Part shown: in pieces, positions 46,522 through 59,531 of the stretch | How positions within the stretch are numbered: the first letter of the stretch is position 1 | How the letters are laid out: each line of letters starts with the position of its first letter | NCBI GenBank assembly: GCA_028554755.1 | Contig: JAPTOF010000001.1 | Span: forward strand, 29,129,501-29,193,500 | Direction: 5' to 3' | Length of the DNA stretch: 64,000 nucleotides | Source: Cordia subcordata | Lineage: Eukaryota > Streptophyta > Magnoliopsida > Boraginales > Cordiaceae | The notes under the pieces: model-generated | What the model saw: the letters and a program-made list of their open reading frames with translations, nothing else | Databases searched by the model: none | Told to the model about the DNA's origin: nothing | Program-made: the position numbers and the translations under genes

Positions 46522-48120
46522 TGATGTGTGTCACTTTTGTGTGTTTGTACATAACGTTTGCATGCACATTTAGAGGTGTTTAGAACATAATTGAGTGCAT
46601 TTAGTATAGAGTTTTTGCATAATTATTAATATTTGTACTTAATGTAGTTTAGATGCATAAATACTATACTAATGTTATATTTTATGTTTTAGGTGAGTTT
46701 TTGGGGTGGGTTGAGCTTAAACGAAGACGAAACGACCTAAATGTTAAAGGTCAAAAGCATCAAAGATGAAGATTAAAGATTAAAATGAGGAACCGATCGA
46801 CCCCTAAAGTGCCAGCTGACAAATCCAAAGAACAAAAAACTATAGTGCCAAAGCCTATTGGTTAGCCGGTTATTCCAGAGAGCGAAAAATAGAACTGGTT
46901 AACCTTTCTTGTTACCAGCTAGCTGGTAAGGTCCCTAGTACTCACACTGAAGAGCCTATAAATAACCCGTTTTAGGTCATTTTTAGGGGAGAAACTTTAT
47001 CATCTTAAACCTTAATAAATCCTAACCCTCTACCTACTTCACCAAACATCCAAAACCACCATCTCACACCAAACTAAACAAGGATTGAAGCTTGTAACAA
47101 GAGATTGAAGGGTTTTGCTTTGGATTTGAGCAAGGGTTTGAAAAGGAGTTCCTTATTCTTTTCCTTATTCTTGTAAATGTGCTTTGTTATTGAGTTAGAT
47201 CCAGGGTTGTTTGTTATTGTATATTAGATTAGGGCTTTAAATAAAGGATTTTTGTGTCTCTTTGGCTCTTAATACATGTTTGTTTACAAAAATCCATAGC
47301 ATGATTCAATATGTTTATATATTAAAAATCAAACATATCTATGTGTTTGTTAAAATACTTAAGTGAACTTGCATATGTTACTTGTGCTTCAAATGCTTTT
47401 ATCTACTTATATAGGTGATGAGATTGTGCTTAATTCATGACTTTGCTTAGTAGAGTAGGTTTTAACTTTAAACCCAACTAATAGATTACATTCTATGCTT
47501 AGTCGAGTTTAGTTGCTAGTCCTTGGCTTTAAACACAGCCAAGAGGATAAGTTAACCTAGACTAGAGTATCCATCTTCTACGTTAGTGTTGGTTAATTGA
47601 GCTTTAGTGTCACGTAATGTTTAGGTACTAGTCTTTTGCTTTTAACCCATCCAAGAGGGTAAGTTCTGAGCATAGATTGTGTAGGCTAAGAGGGATTAGC
47701 CCTTAGCTTTAAGCACAGCTAACGGGTTAAACCACTAGTATTGGTTAAGAGACCTCCCAATCAACACAACGGTAATAGAGATCCCAAGCTTTTGATAGAC
47801 CAAATCTGTTATTATAGCCCAAGTCTAATTACAACATAATCACCCTAGGTCCCCTTCTTCTTTGTTAGGTTTCTTTCCTTAACTTGGCACCTATAGTTCC
47901 TCCATAGTTTAGGTTTTATTTTCCTTTTTCCAAGTTCCTTTCTATCTTAAAGAAAGCACACACACACACATAACTAGTTTTAGGCACCTGAGCATATAGA
48001 GACCAAACTAAGTTAGCCTCCTTGTGGAGACGATACCTGTACGCACGCACTATACTAGACTCAATGCGTATGCTTACGGGAGTAATTACAACTTGGTTGT
48101 ATTTGTGCCTTATTTCCACA
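46522..48120 (+). repeat. LTR of the Tat/Athila-like family, plus orientation
   Basis: It starts TGATGTGTGTCACTTTTGTG and carries a CCTATAAATAACCC box near 46960. It has GGCTTTAAACACAGCCAAGA-type repeats at 47460-47740 and ends in CTCCTTGTGGAGACGATACC and CTTATTTCCACA. The layout parallels 17978-19868. The right end is approximate. Confidence 0.65.
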
Positions 48121-48745
48121 TAGCATTGAGTACATGATCACCATGCTGGTCAACCGGCCCTAGCAGTCGACCGACCCTGAGTCCGGCGCATTTATTGCTG
48201 TAGCCGTTTATGACCGTTTGAAATATTCTTCAAATCCCCCTTTCTCCCAGGAAGACCTTGAACAAATATTGAGCATTCAAAGCCATTCCTAAACTACACC
48301 AAACACTTTAATCATCTTTATTGCTTAGAAACGATCATTATTGAGCTATAAATTGCTAGATTCTTTGAGCATTCAAGAGCCTTAAATTGCTATACCTATT
48401 TGTGAGAAGTTGTATTGATTACCAAACTTTCTATTATCAATTTATTGTATCCTATATACTCTTGAGCTAGGTTAGATTGTGAGAATTTCATTGCAGCAAG
48501 AGAGAGTGTCGAAATCCGTGGTGAAAAGTCAGTAGGGTTCTTTGAATGAGGCTAGGTGTATTATTGGTTCTTGCTTCACCAACTCTTGAAGAAGCAATTT
48601 GCACTAGTAGAAGTGTTTAAAATTCTAAGGGAAGAATATTTAGACAGTGGTTGTAGGCTGGGCCGAATCACCTAAAAATCGGTTGTGTTGTCTTTCTTTC
48701 TCTTTGCTCTACTCTTATTCATTTGCGTTGCTTGCTAAGTGTTTG
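48121..48745 (+). repeat. LTR fragment of a copia (SIRE-like) element
   Basis: The run CTGGTCAACCGGCCC, CAGTCGACCGACCC, GTAGCCGTTTATGACCGTTT and later GGTTGTAGGCTGGGCCGAA resembles LTRs of long SIRE/Maximus-type copia elements from memory. There is no coding part. The limits are approximate. Confidence 0.45.
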
Positions 48746-48766
48746 GAAAATTGCCAAAGTGACTAT

Positions 48767-48992
48767 GCGCTCGTTTGGATTGGCTTTTTTTAAAAGCGTT
48801 TTTTTAATAGCTTTTGAAAAACATCTTTTTTTTGAGAAGCTGAAAATTCTGGCTTCTAAAAAAGTCGTATTTGAGCTTTTTTCAGAGTTTCAGTTTTTTT
48901 GGAGACCAAATCAAGTAGTTATTGCAAAAGTAATATAACTTTTTAAGGGAAAAAAGTACTTTTTCTTGAAAAAAGCCAATTCAAACAGGCCC
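48767..48992. mobile_element. MITE-like element upstream of the cysteine synthase gene
   Basis: The ends GCGCTCGTTTGGATTGGCTT and, in reverse complement, GGGCCTGTTTGAATTGGCTT form inverted repeats of about 28 bases. Such TTTGGATTGGCTTTT ends are common in plant hAT-like MITEs. A partial relative appears at 63610-63690. Its target duplication is not clear. Confidence 0.55.
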
Positions 48993-49514
48993 TTATTTAT
49001 TTTTTGTTTGGATTTTTATTGTAAAAATTGGACACAATCTTAATTCACTCCCTTTTAAGATTATTTGCCCCTTACAAAAAACAAGAGATTAAATTATCGT
49101 GTTTTAAAAATAAACGATTTTATTATGAAAATGGCCAAAGATAAGTGACCAAATAAATTATTTATCCCAAATTTAATTTTTTATATTTAGTAACACTCTT
49201 TAAAATATGCAATTCATTTAGAAACATTTGTTCAAACTTTTCTCAAATTCACAAAAATCTCCTAAAAAATAAACATATCCTTACAACTAATAAACAATTT
49301 TTAAAATTTTTTCCCTTTTGTTTTCCTCCTCAACCAAAGTAAAGGACAAAGTTTGAAGAGATATTTATTATAGACAGCCAGAAAAATCCAAATGTGGAAA
49401 AAATAACTAGTGCGCATCCAGAAAATCCAAATGTGGAAAATATAACTGGTGCGCATCAATACAATTCAAGAATTGACCTAGACGTATGGTATAGTATTAG
49501 ATATACATCATAAC

Positions 49515-49516
<2 letters not shown>
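48993..49516 (+). promoter_or_regulatory. Promoter and 5' flank of the cysteine synthase gene
   Basis: This AT-rich stretch just before the GA-rich leader holds no coding region. A near-duplicate of AAATCCAAATGTGGAAAA occurs twice at about 49384-49441, separated by CTAGTGCGCATCCAG. No firm TATA box was assigned. Confidence 0.4.

Positions 49517-49553
<37 letters not shown>
49517..49553. repeat. (GA)n microsatellite in the probable 5' leader
   Basis: About 18 GA units lie 20 bases before the ATG at 49573. GA/CT repeats in this position are common in plant 5' leaders and tend to vary in length. The minus-strand frames running through it are low-complexity artefacts. Confidence 0.9.
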
Positions 49554-49554
<1 letters not shown>

Positions 49555-49572
49555 ATATACCAAATCAGAAAA

Positions 49573-52500
49573 ATGGCATCGTCTTCCTCTTGTTTCATCA
49601 GCAAACCCTGCCATGGCACACCCGCCTTCGCCCAACGCCGTCGTTTTGGAGGTCTTCCTGTAAGCCTCAAGAAGCACCTCAATGTCGCCGACAAGAGAAG
49701 AAATGTTGCTTTCCCTTGCTCCATTAAAGCTGTGTCTGTTGAGCAGCAGAAGCATCCTCTTCCTCAGACACAAGTCGAAGGGCTTAACATTGCCGAGGAT
49801 GTTACTCAGGTGATTTCATCGCATCCCTCCATTTGAAACTTCTTTGTTTGGGGAGTCAACTAAGCAATAATCCTTGTATTATGGGTTTAATCTTGTTAGC
49901 AATTACTAGTTTGTGAATAATTGCTTATGTTAGACTAGACATTGTGACAAGATGATTAATTTGTTACTTAGCCAAAAAAAAAAGATGATTTATTTGTTTT
50001 ATCTTTTTGGGCAATTTTTTTTTCGGCAATTAATTTGTTTTTTCTTTTTGGACAATTTTTTTTTTTAATTTTTTTACTGGGGCTTTTGAAGTAATCGTAA
50101 TGTTACATAGTGTTTGGTTGTGTTTGGGACCAGTAGCAGTGTGGAATACATTTGATTTATAAATGAATTCCGTAAGGATTTGCAAATACAATTAGATTTG
50201 TAAGCGAATTTATCAATTTTTTGGAATTCATTAATTAGTATTGGATGTAGTAGCCACCATTATGTTTCTGAAAATGGCCGTATGACTGTGTACAGGCTTT
50301 TCTTAAACTAACCCGAAAGTTTGTGCTAACATTGAAGACCAAGTTGAAAATCCAGAGAATGACTTTGTGATTGTCTATTCAAATTTGAAAAGGTGGACAA
50401 TTTTGTTACCTCTGTGACATCGGGGACCAACATGAGATATGAGTAAACATCAGTGACCACCTCCTTTGGATTCTCTAAACAAAAACCTAGAAAAATTTAA
50501 AAATGAAAAAGGATTTATTAATTTTATGGGTTTTATTTTGCGAGGATTTGGCAATTTCAAGTTTTATGAAAATGATAAATTGTACTTGATTGCGGCACTC
50601 TGCTGCTTGCCTGACACCTGAATTTAAAGAGAAATTCATAATTTCGTTCATGGTCAACTCACGACAAGAAAAATTTATGATTAATCACGAATTTCATATG
50701 CCTCTTTTTTTGTTTGATGTTGAAATGAAACTACTTTTGTGGCCAAATTGGTATTTATTTATTTCCTTTATACTTTGTCGGACAGCTCATAGGCAATACA
50801 CCAATGGTCTATTTGAACAATATTGCAAAGGGTTCTGTTGCGCATATAGCTGCAAAGCTTGAAATTATGGAGCCATGCTGCAGTGTCAAGGACAGGTCAG
50901 AAATTTTTGCTTTTGTGCTTCAGATATTTGTTGGAATAAAGATTGTCAAATACATCTGAATTCTGATATGCAATATTTCGTATAAGATAGTTGCTTTATT
51001 ATAAATTATCTTCCCTTTTTTCTTTTAAGAAAAAGATTTAAGATATGCCACTGATCATACAAAGTCTTAGACTTTGATGTGTTTCTGTTTGTTGGTCTTA
51101 ACATAGCTATTAATCTCGCATTGGTCCACACAGTACCTGTTTCTATTGTCTGTTCGGTGCAATTTCTGAGAACACTTCTCTATATATTTGAAACTACTTG
51201 ACAAAGAAAATGGGCAGAAATTTCATTTGGTTGGTTCGTTTTGTTTAAATTGGGCTGTAAGGAACTTACAGACAAAAAAGACGATAGGTTTCTATCTCTT
51301 TTCTGCTTTTAGTTTCAGAATCAAGGATGCTGAAGCTTGTTCTCAGTCTTTATCATTGTGTTCAAAGAACTTTCTTTTGACAAAATGCTATGCAAAATAT
51401 TGTAAAACAGACCCCCTCTCTTTTCTGTCCCTAGTTTTGAAGCATTCTTTTGCTAGTCTTTTGCTCAAATCAGTTTATTAACCGATAATCCAATACCCGT
51501 AATCAATTCTGTGATCTAAAGTTTAATGTTGTCCAATTTGGTACACACTACATAGTTATAAGGTGTTAAGTGACAAGAGTGATCTACATATCTTGCTCTT
51601 CTGCTGATGCTTCTTGGATAGTCTTATCAAATTTCCATGCTTTGTGAAACAATCTTTTTCTTGATGCCTTTGCTATTTCTTGACAGAATATTTTTGCTTT
51701 CAGGATAGGAAACAGTATGATAGCTGATGCTGAACAGCGCGGCGTTATAACTCCAGGAAAGGTAAGATGGTGCATCTATGGTGTATCCATATGTGATATT
51801 TGATTAGAATTTATTACTCAAGCGCTGCCTATGTAGAGATGCAATCTAGTATCCAGATCTATGGCTTAATTATATTTGTGTCTCTGAGGGGAATGCGACA
51901 AGCTTTGATTAATAGATTGTTGGCTATTTTTGAGTTTATGTTCGGAGTAAGCAGCATCACTGAATTCACCTTCTAATCCAGGCTCTTAATCCCTTATGGA
52001 AGCTAGATAAGAATGAGCTAACTATTTCTACCAGCAATTATGATGCTATCGACCTCATTGACTGACTTTTAACCTTTTTATTTGATCTAAATTTAAAGCT
52101 CTGTGGCCAGGGTAAGCTTCTGTTGTTTTAAATTATGTTTGTGGAATTAAATTGACTATTCTTAGAGGCTTCTTTTTTCTGGGTAACACAATGGGCAGGG
52201 TGAAATTCCATTAAATCCTGCATACTATTATTCTCAAAAAGTACCCTTTTCATGTCTCACAATTCCGTTATTTCGAATCTTATTCCAATAGCACTTCCAT
52301 TTTTAGGACCTCTGTTTGATATGGAACATCCTGTAAAAGTGAACAGAAGGAGAAAATTTGGGTTGTACAAAAATTATGGTCCATCTCACATACAGTTAGC
52401 TAACCAAGATGTTTTTCTTACTTCTTTTGTTATTCATTTATTCCACAATTGATTGGAACAGTTCCAAGGATAGATGTAAGCCCCTCCAATAAGTCGAGCA

Positions 52501-55500
52501 AATCTTCTCCTTGGAAAATTTCTTAATTGTTAACAACCATTGCTTGTCAGATACAATTTTAATTTTAATTCTGGGCTTTGAAGAAGAGAGGAGCCCTGGG
52601 TTCTCTTTTTTCTTTTCCCTTTTTCTGCTGTCTTCTTTGGGTTGTTTTGGGGTGGCTGGGGAGCAAGCTCTTAAAGTTCTACTTTCTATATCATAGGTGA
52701 AATAGTATTATTATGAATTTCATTACAGTTATTTAAATGTGTAAAACAGTAGAGCAAACACCATAGAAGTCATTCATGTAGAATATTTTAGAATATTCAT
52801 GTAGAAAATATTTTAGAATAGTCTGTTGTTATGTACAGAAGAAAAGAAATTTCGGGAGAAAAGTGATTTTCATATTGATGTAACTCTAACACCAATGAAA
52901 CTTGCCTATCTTCTATCTCAACACTGTCAAAATGTGCACCTGAGAAAGATTACACATAGTTGTCAATGATGGATAAAACCCCCTAAACTTCTCTTTATCA
53001 TTTGGATTATTTGGAAAGAGTGAAATCGAAAGCTTTTGAAGGAAAGAAATACTCTTGTTTCCTTGAAATATCTTTGAATTCACGCTCTTTGTTTTTGGAC
53101 TGGTACATCTTGTATAAATGCTGCAGATAGCATACAATGATGTTTAAATAGTCTACAAAGTTGATGTAAATATTTTTGGAGATACACCTCCTTTGTGCCT
53201 GTTAATACATATATATACACATACTTAAAGAAAACTACCTGAACTTTATGTGTAGTAGATGTGCTTTACTTGCTAGTTAAGAGAATAGATTATCCAGGCT
53301 CCTATTATGTCCTGATTTGGAATGGACCTAGATATAGTTAGGAAATGCAATATCTGTATCAAAGAGTTAGCTTAGCAGGCCACTGGTTGGTTGCGAGTCA
53401 AAGTGCTCTAGTCTTCAAGGCCTTGTTGGGCCTTTGATATGACATTGTGACTATGGGCCCACATCTCTTCTTGTGTGTACACTAGTTTTTATTTCAGACA
53501 TTCTTGATCCCTATGCTGAGAGATTGCAACTATTAAACCTATTATTTTGATGCAAAGTATTTCAAGTCTTGCAAGGCCCGAAAATTAGTATAGAAGGGGA
53601 AAATTTTATTCAATTATCTTCTACAAAAGTTTTCGATCTCAATATCCCCACATACCAAATTCCTGTAGGAACTCTGGGCAGCCACACTGACCATCTATGA
53701 TAATGAGAGTATAATGTGTGTTCTGACATGTATCAAGGGATTGTTCTCCAAAACTGAGGTGATAAACTGCCCCAATTTGACTCTGTTTCCCCTCCTTCTA
53801 TGGTTTAAGTAATATCCCATCGTGAGTTAAACCTAACCAGAAGCTTACTAATGTGGATCTCATTGCTGTGCGTGGAATTCTATTTCTTTTTTGCTTTCTT
53901 TTTTCCTCATAACTTGCCGCAAAATACACTTGCACTATTTATTTTGCACTATGGTAGAGCATCTTCCGTAATTTTGATTTGGTCACTCAAAAGTCTAGAA
54001 TCCATTACTCTAAATGTAATTTTTGTTTTCTTTTCTAGAGTGTTTTGGTTGAACCTACAAGTGGTAACACGGGCATAGGGCTTGCATTTATTGCTGCTTC
54101 CAAAGGATACAAGCTCATCTTGACCATGCCCTCATCAATGAGTCTGGAGAGAAGGGTGCTTCTGAAAGCATTTGGAGCCGAACTTATTTTAACAGATCCA
54201 GCAAAAGGCATGAAAGGAGCTGTTGAGAAAGCTGAAGAGATATTGAAAGCCACGCCAAATGCTTACATGCTTCAACAATTTGACAACCCTGCCAACCCCA
54301 AGGTTTAAGTTAACACATTGTCTTCGTTGTTTGGTCTGTATGGTGAATTGGCAAATCGAATCTGCCTATTCTTTCTAGGGTACTAGTTCAATTAGATTGT
54401 TCGGCATTTCATCCATGCACTGGTTTGGTGAAGTGATGGTCTTTAGCACGTTTTCCCTTTTTCAATTTCTCCCGTTCATTGTTTCCCGTGATCTTAACTA
54501 AAGTAGACAATCTTTTAATCCGTTTGATTCAATTTCTTCCGTCCTTTATTCCTCACGATCTTGGTTAAAAAGGGGAATTTGTCTATCCATAACCTGTCTG
54601 ATTTAGAGAGTTGATTGTCTGTTTTCTCTCTTTCTCTCTGTCTCTCTCTCTCTCACACACACACACACATGTTCTTGATAAGTGAAACATCACCTCGTTT
54701 CTGAGTATTTCTGTTCTCGTATACTTTGCAGATTCACTATGAAACAACTGGTCCAGAAATCTGGGAAGATACAAGAGGCAAGGTGGACATATTTGTAGCG
54801 GGAATCGGCACCGGTGGTACTATATCTGGTGTTGGTCGTTATCTTAAAGAGAGAAAACCTAGTGTTGAGGTAATGTTTCCCCTCTTAAAATTGTCTGGAT
54901 CAGTCAGAAATGTCATAGCTTATCATTAGTCATGTGAGCTACAATGAAACTGAGACAGAGAAAATTGAGAAGTTGTTACTACTTGCTCAACTGCTGATGT
55001 TTTCTCATTCTTCCATTTTTTTGTGGTTTCCAATTCTATCAGGTCATTGGTATCGAACCCACAGAAAGCAACATACTGTCTGGCGGAAAGCCTGGTAAGA
55101 TGACATAAAGGATGTCAAATACCCTTTAGTTTCAAATAAAATCTTGTCTTGTTTTAGTTGCTGCAATTCGAAACTGCAGGTCCTCACAAAATTCAAGGGA
55201 TTGGAGCAGGTTTCATCCCAGGAAACTTAGATCAGGACATGATGGATGAAGTCATACAGGTCTTACTTTTATCATTCCAAATATATCAAATTTACCTTCT
55301 GTAAATCACAATGTTAACCTCCATGGAATATAGAATGTAACTTGATTTCTTGCTTAATTCTTCCCTATTGGTCCAAATCAGCCTTTTGCTTGAGACTATG
55401 GTATTAGGATCTTCAGATGAAAAGCAAATACTTTTATTTGAAAGTCTCTGTAGATTTACCTCCTGATTTCCGTAATTTCTGAGTCATTTGGGTGTTCTAT

Positions 55501-57797
55501 GTATCCTTTGTCTAATTGAAAGACAACTTCCTTGTCTTTCTGAAGTGTCAAGAAGGCAACATCTTCAATTTTTTTTTCAAACCACCAAGTTGAGAGGGCT
55601 GTTTTGGACAGTAGAGCTTTCTTTATATAGTCTATGACGGTGAAGCTGCATCAGGTAGATTCTGGTGGTGAAGTTGCTAACTGTTAAGCTTGATAGTGGA
55701 ATAAATTGTAATAACATGGCATTGCAATGATGCATGAAGTTCTCATATTTCTAAAGTCTTGTTGCCAGTATTTTGGTGCACCTAACATGAAATGATTAGA
55801 TATGTTGCATCTTCTTTTTTATGTGTGTTTCCTCTAATATGCTTGTGGATATCTAACATATGTATTGGAATTCAAGTTTTCCTCACGTGAAAAATTTTTA
55901 CCGTAGCTTATGCTGGTTACCGTAGTTTATTGCGTTTGAACCGTCTGTTCCCTTGGGCCAATTGCTTTTGCTAATTCACGTAATTTTTTTAGTTGGTTTC
56001 CTCTAAGTATTATGGGCTTAATCGCAAGATTAAGATGATTGATTTGTTTCTTCAGTTGTGTTGAATTGGTATTTCATGTTTGCCTCAGATTTCCAGTGAT
56101 GAAGCTGTTGAAACTGCAAAGCAACTAGCACTTCAAGAAGGCTTGTTGGTAAGTGCATTAAATTGCACTTGTTTTCAGATGTCAAACTAAATCTTGCTGA
56201 ATGGTAGCTGAAACAATAAAAATTAGCTCTGTTTTTCATACGTGTATTTATAAATTGATGTGTGTGTGTTCTCTGTTTCGGGCAAAGATTTTTCCCTTGA
56301 CATGATAATATTAGAGACAGCAATTGATGATTACTTTTACAAGAAGTTGATAGTTTGATGTTCATGTGGCTGAAAGTATAAATAAAAGGTAAAAAGTTAG
56401 TTATGTATAGCAAATCATACATGGGTCCAGGAGTCAATGAAAATTATAACCACGCCTCCCTTCTCTCTCCTCCTACTAAAAGTTAATGGGAGAAATGAGG
56501 AAACTTTTGCTGACTGTGCAGACCAAATTAATAAAATTAATTGCAAATGACCTGGTGTAATTTTCTGACACCAGAGTCATATACTTGATTCTGCAGTTAT
56601 TTTTGGTCTTTCACTGCTAAACATACAGCATTAAAGTTGTGCACCATTGAAACTGTGAAGAAGGGTATATATGTTCAGCAATTTTATATAGTGAAAATTT
56701 AGCACAGTGATATTTTTTTAGTACCTTGTTAGAATTGCTTCCAAAATTTTCGTTTTAGGGACAAGTCTATACAAATGTTAACGAATGTGGTACTTAGCAC
56801 TTGAGATTATATTTTCTTGTCTCTGTGTGAATGCTTAAATTATGATTGCATTTTATTTGCATTTTTGTACTTGCTTTGAAAGTTTTGGTTTATTACTAGG
56901 TCGGCATTTCCTCTGGAGCTGCAGCGGCTGCTGCGATCAAGATTGGGAAGAGACCAGAGAATGCAGGAAAGCTTATTGCGGTAGGTCTGATATATAATAG
57001 GAATTTAAATGGATTTAGAGCCAAAAACTTTGAAAGAATGTTCCATCTCATCCCTGTTAGGTGATAGAAACCCAATTTTCCAAATTTCATGTTGGGAAAT
57101 GGTACCACTACCACTGCCCCGTTGACAATAGCTAAGAAGGAATTCTAAGCTAATGGGAAATAGTCTCATTTCTGATGTTTGCTTTGATATATTATAGGAA
57201 TTTAAATGGATTTAGAGCCAAAACTTTTAAGAGAATGTTCAATCTCATCCCCATTAGGTGATCCAAACACAGTATTTCCAAATTTCGTGTTGGGAAATAG
57301 TACCACTACCACTAACCTGTTGAGAATAGCTAAGAAGGAATTCTAAGCATCATTGAATAACTTGTCTCGTAGGTAAACAACTTATGCAACTTGCTCATTG
57401 TCCATACCTGCTCTTTAGCCCTAGCCTGATCTCTTGGCTTGTAGTTTTCTATGGTAAAGAAACAAAATGAGAGGTCTCATCCCTGTCAAATTTGTGACGG
57501 TCCAAGCCAGGGTCTACTAATTAGTATAATGTTTACACTGATAATTCAGAAAACAAATTTGGTGGCTGTTCTAGCGTAAACTACTTAAATGCTTAAGGTA
57601 AAAGATTAATGACAGTCATTGTTTTGCAACTTTATATCAATTTTGCACTGATTGTTGCATTGAGTTGTTAAATTCCACTCATTTAAGATTTTAAATGGTT
57701 GTAGGTTGTATTTCCAAGCTTTGGGGAACGGTATTTGTCCTCGGTACTCTTCCAATCAATACGAGATGAATGTGAAAAAATGCAACCGGAGGTGTGA
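49573..57797 (+). CDS. O-acetylserine(thiol)lyase (cysteine synthase), plastid form
   Basis: This PLP enzyme makes cysteine from O-acetylserine and sulfide and binds serine acetyltransferase. Exons are 49573-49809, 50786-50895, 51704-51761, 54039-54302, 54732-54869, 55043-55094, 55180-55259, 56089-56148, 56900-56980 and 57705-57797. All join in phase with GT-AG borders, giving 390 residues, close to plastid OASTL. Residues 1 to about 65 are Ser/Arg-rich ([11 protein letters not shown]), a transit peptide. The PLP lysine is K114 in SVKDR. The substrate loop PTSGNTG is at 141-147, the phosphate-binding GIGTGGT at 247-253, the SAT-binding loop region [16 protein letters not shown] at 285-300 and GISSGA at 335-340. 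TSGNTG rather than TSGNMG argues against beta-cyanoalanine synthase. One odd site is N119 in RIGNSM, where this family usually has Tyr or Phe. The end EKMQPEV resembles the plastid isoform. Confidence 0.95.
56985..57350. repeat. Direct duplication inside intron 9 of the cysteine synthase gene
   Basis: Two copies of about 160 bases start TATAGGAATTTAAATGGATT or near-identical sequence (about 56990 and 57193). They run through GGGAAAT[GA]GTACCACTACC and end GCTAAGAAGGAATTCTAAGC. The copies differ by a few percent, so the duplication is fairly old. Splice sites are untouched. Confidence 0.75.
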
Positions 57798-58190
57798 ATA
57801 TCATCTGTTATCAAAATGTTACGACATTGTGATTTGGCTGGTTTCCTTAGATAGGATTTTCTGGAATGCTCTCTCCGATCATTGTTAGGTCTTTCTCTGG
57901 GAAAACGCAATGCAATTGGATGTTATTCTGTTTCTTAAAAGCTTGGTCCATTTTGAATTGATGCTTTTGTTATTTTCTTTTTGTTTTTGCCTCAGACTCC
58001 TTTTTGTTGATCTGAGGGCTTGTTCCCTGGTTCTGGCAGTAGACATCCCGAGGGCAATGTCCATGTTTTTGTCTATTTTTGAACTTCAGTACCTTGTTTG
58101 TGTTATTCAAGAGATGCATAAGCAAGCACAAAATAAGAGGTGTTCAAGAGAGACACATTTTTACTCTTGAACCTGTCATTTTCCAGGTTT
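57798..58190 (+). other. Probable 3' UTR of the cysteine synthase gene
   Basis: This follows the TGA at 57795-57797 and is less AT-rich than the DNA beyond it. An 86-codon frame at 57910-58170 has no domain and probably reflects T-rich UTR. AATAAAATAAGG occurs near 58309, further on. The transcript end cannot be set. Confidence 0.4.
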
Positions 58191-58221
58191 CTATTTACTT
58201 TTTTCATTGGAAAAACATTAA

Positions 58222-58425
58222 TGCTCTGTTTAGTATAAGCTTATTATAAGATGTTTTTACATAGAAAAGTATTGTTTTGAGTTTTTATATGATGCTTGTG
58301 ATATGTGAAAAATAAAATAAGGATGGATTGTTTATATCTTATAAGATAAAAAGAGAATAAATATTGTCTTTTTCATGTTAATAAGATAAGTATTTTATAA
58401 TAACCTTATTCCAAGCATAGCGTAA
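58222..58425. mobile_element. MITE-like element downstream of the cysteine synthase gene
   Basis: The left end GTTTAGTATAAGCTTATTAT mirrors the right end, which in reverse complement reads GCTTGGAATAAGGTTATTAT. The inside has CTTATAAGATAAAAAGAG-type AT-rich palindromes like the element at 28488-28756. Limits are approximate. Confidence 0.5.
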
Positions 58426-59531
58426 GTGTTGTTTAAGCTTATTTCTGTTGAAGCAGTAGAGAAACATTGAGCATTTCTCGCTCACTACCAATCTTTTAGT
58501 CCCAATCACAATAACAAAAAATTTTGATTTGGATAAATGTGTCGACTTGCAATAATCAAAATCCACCAACTACAGTTTAATAACACGGTATAAACGACAT
58601 GAAAAAATTGACCAGCTTTCTATTTACCAACATACGCAATCACATTATAGTTTTATATAGTGCATGAACCCGTTGAAGATTTAATTCTAGATCGAGTATT
58701 TAGTAAGTGAATACTGAAGGATCGTGTAATACCATATCGTCGCGCTAAGTATAACTTTAAACAATCACAAAATACGAGGAAAGAGGCATTGGTACAAAAA
58801 TATAGTATCACTAGTAAGTGACCCGAATGATGTACACAATGCAATAGCAAAGTATATTGGCAATTTAATATTTAATAAAATTTTAAACAACTAAATTTGA
58901 TTAATAGTTTACAGTAAGTTATGTTGCTATTTTGTTGACAATAATATTATTTTTTAAAATTTTTGAGTAGAAATTAGATTCTTTGATTCACTTTTAAATT
59001 GTTGTAATCGAATATAATGTTGTCTCAATTGGTATATGAATTGAATATTTTGAACAAAAAATTACAATGAAGAAACTTCGGTAACATGTATTTATAAATA
59101 GTCCGAAGTTGGGTAAAAATTTTGTAATTATTGTTTCAGTTTTGTTTTACTTTAATGTTTCTTCGCATCCTAACAAAGCACATTATTTAAATTTTTATTT
59201 AAATTTTTCATTGTTAACAAAAATATTCCATCTTATTTTTTATTTTCAATTATTGACATGTTTTAATATATTAAAATGTAATTTAAAATAAAAAATTGAT
59301 GAAAGGATTAGTATATTAAATTACAATTAGTAACTTGAAAACTCTAATAGTAATCAAAAAGCTATTACTGTACTTAGCGCCAATTTACAATAACATTAGG
59401 AAAGCTGAATCCCTATAATTATTTATATAAGACCACATTACTATGTTTAAGCTAGAACCTTGTTTGTCTTTGTCTTGTAAACTCAACTATTACTCATTTG
59501 AAGATCTTTATTGATTACTAGTCTATATATA
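58426..59531. other. AT-rich stretch without a recognised gene
   Basis: Short frames on both strands lack any recognisable domain, and AT content is very high from 58850 on. I see no clear repeat structure here. Confidence 0.45.

Noticed and set aside
49456..49773. Minus-strand frames over the cysteine synthase first exon
   Set aside because: They are shadows of the real exon and read the GA microsatellite as Leu-Ser repeats.
54035..54253. Minus-strand frame opposite exon 4 of cysteine synthase
   Set aside because: It is the antisense shadow of the exon with the PTSGNTG motif.
49573..57797. Beta-cyanoalanine synthase as the identity of the OASTL-like gene
   Set aside because: The substrate loop is TSGNTG, and the SAT-binding region and the C-terminus fit plastid cysteine synthase better.
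57910..58170. 86-codon frame after the cysteine synthase stop
   Set aside because: It is hydrophobic only because the UTR is T-rich, and it has no family features.
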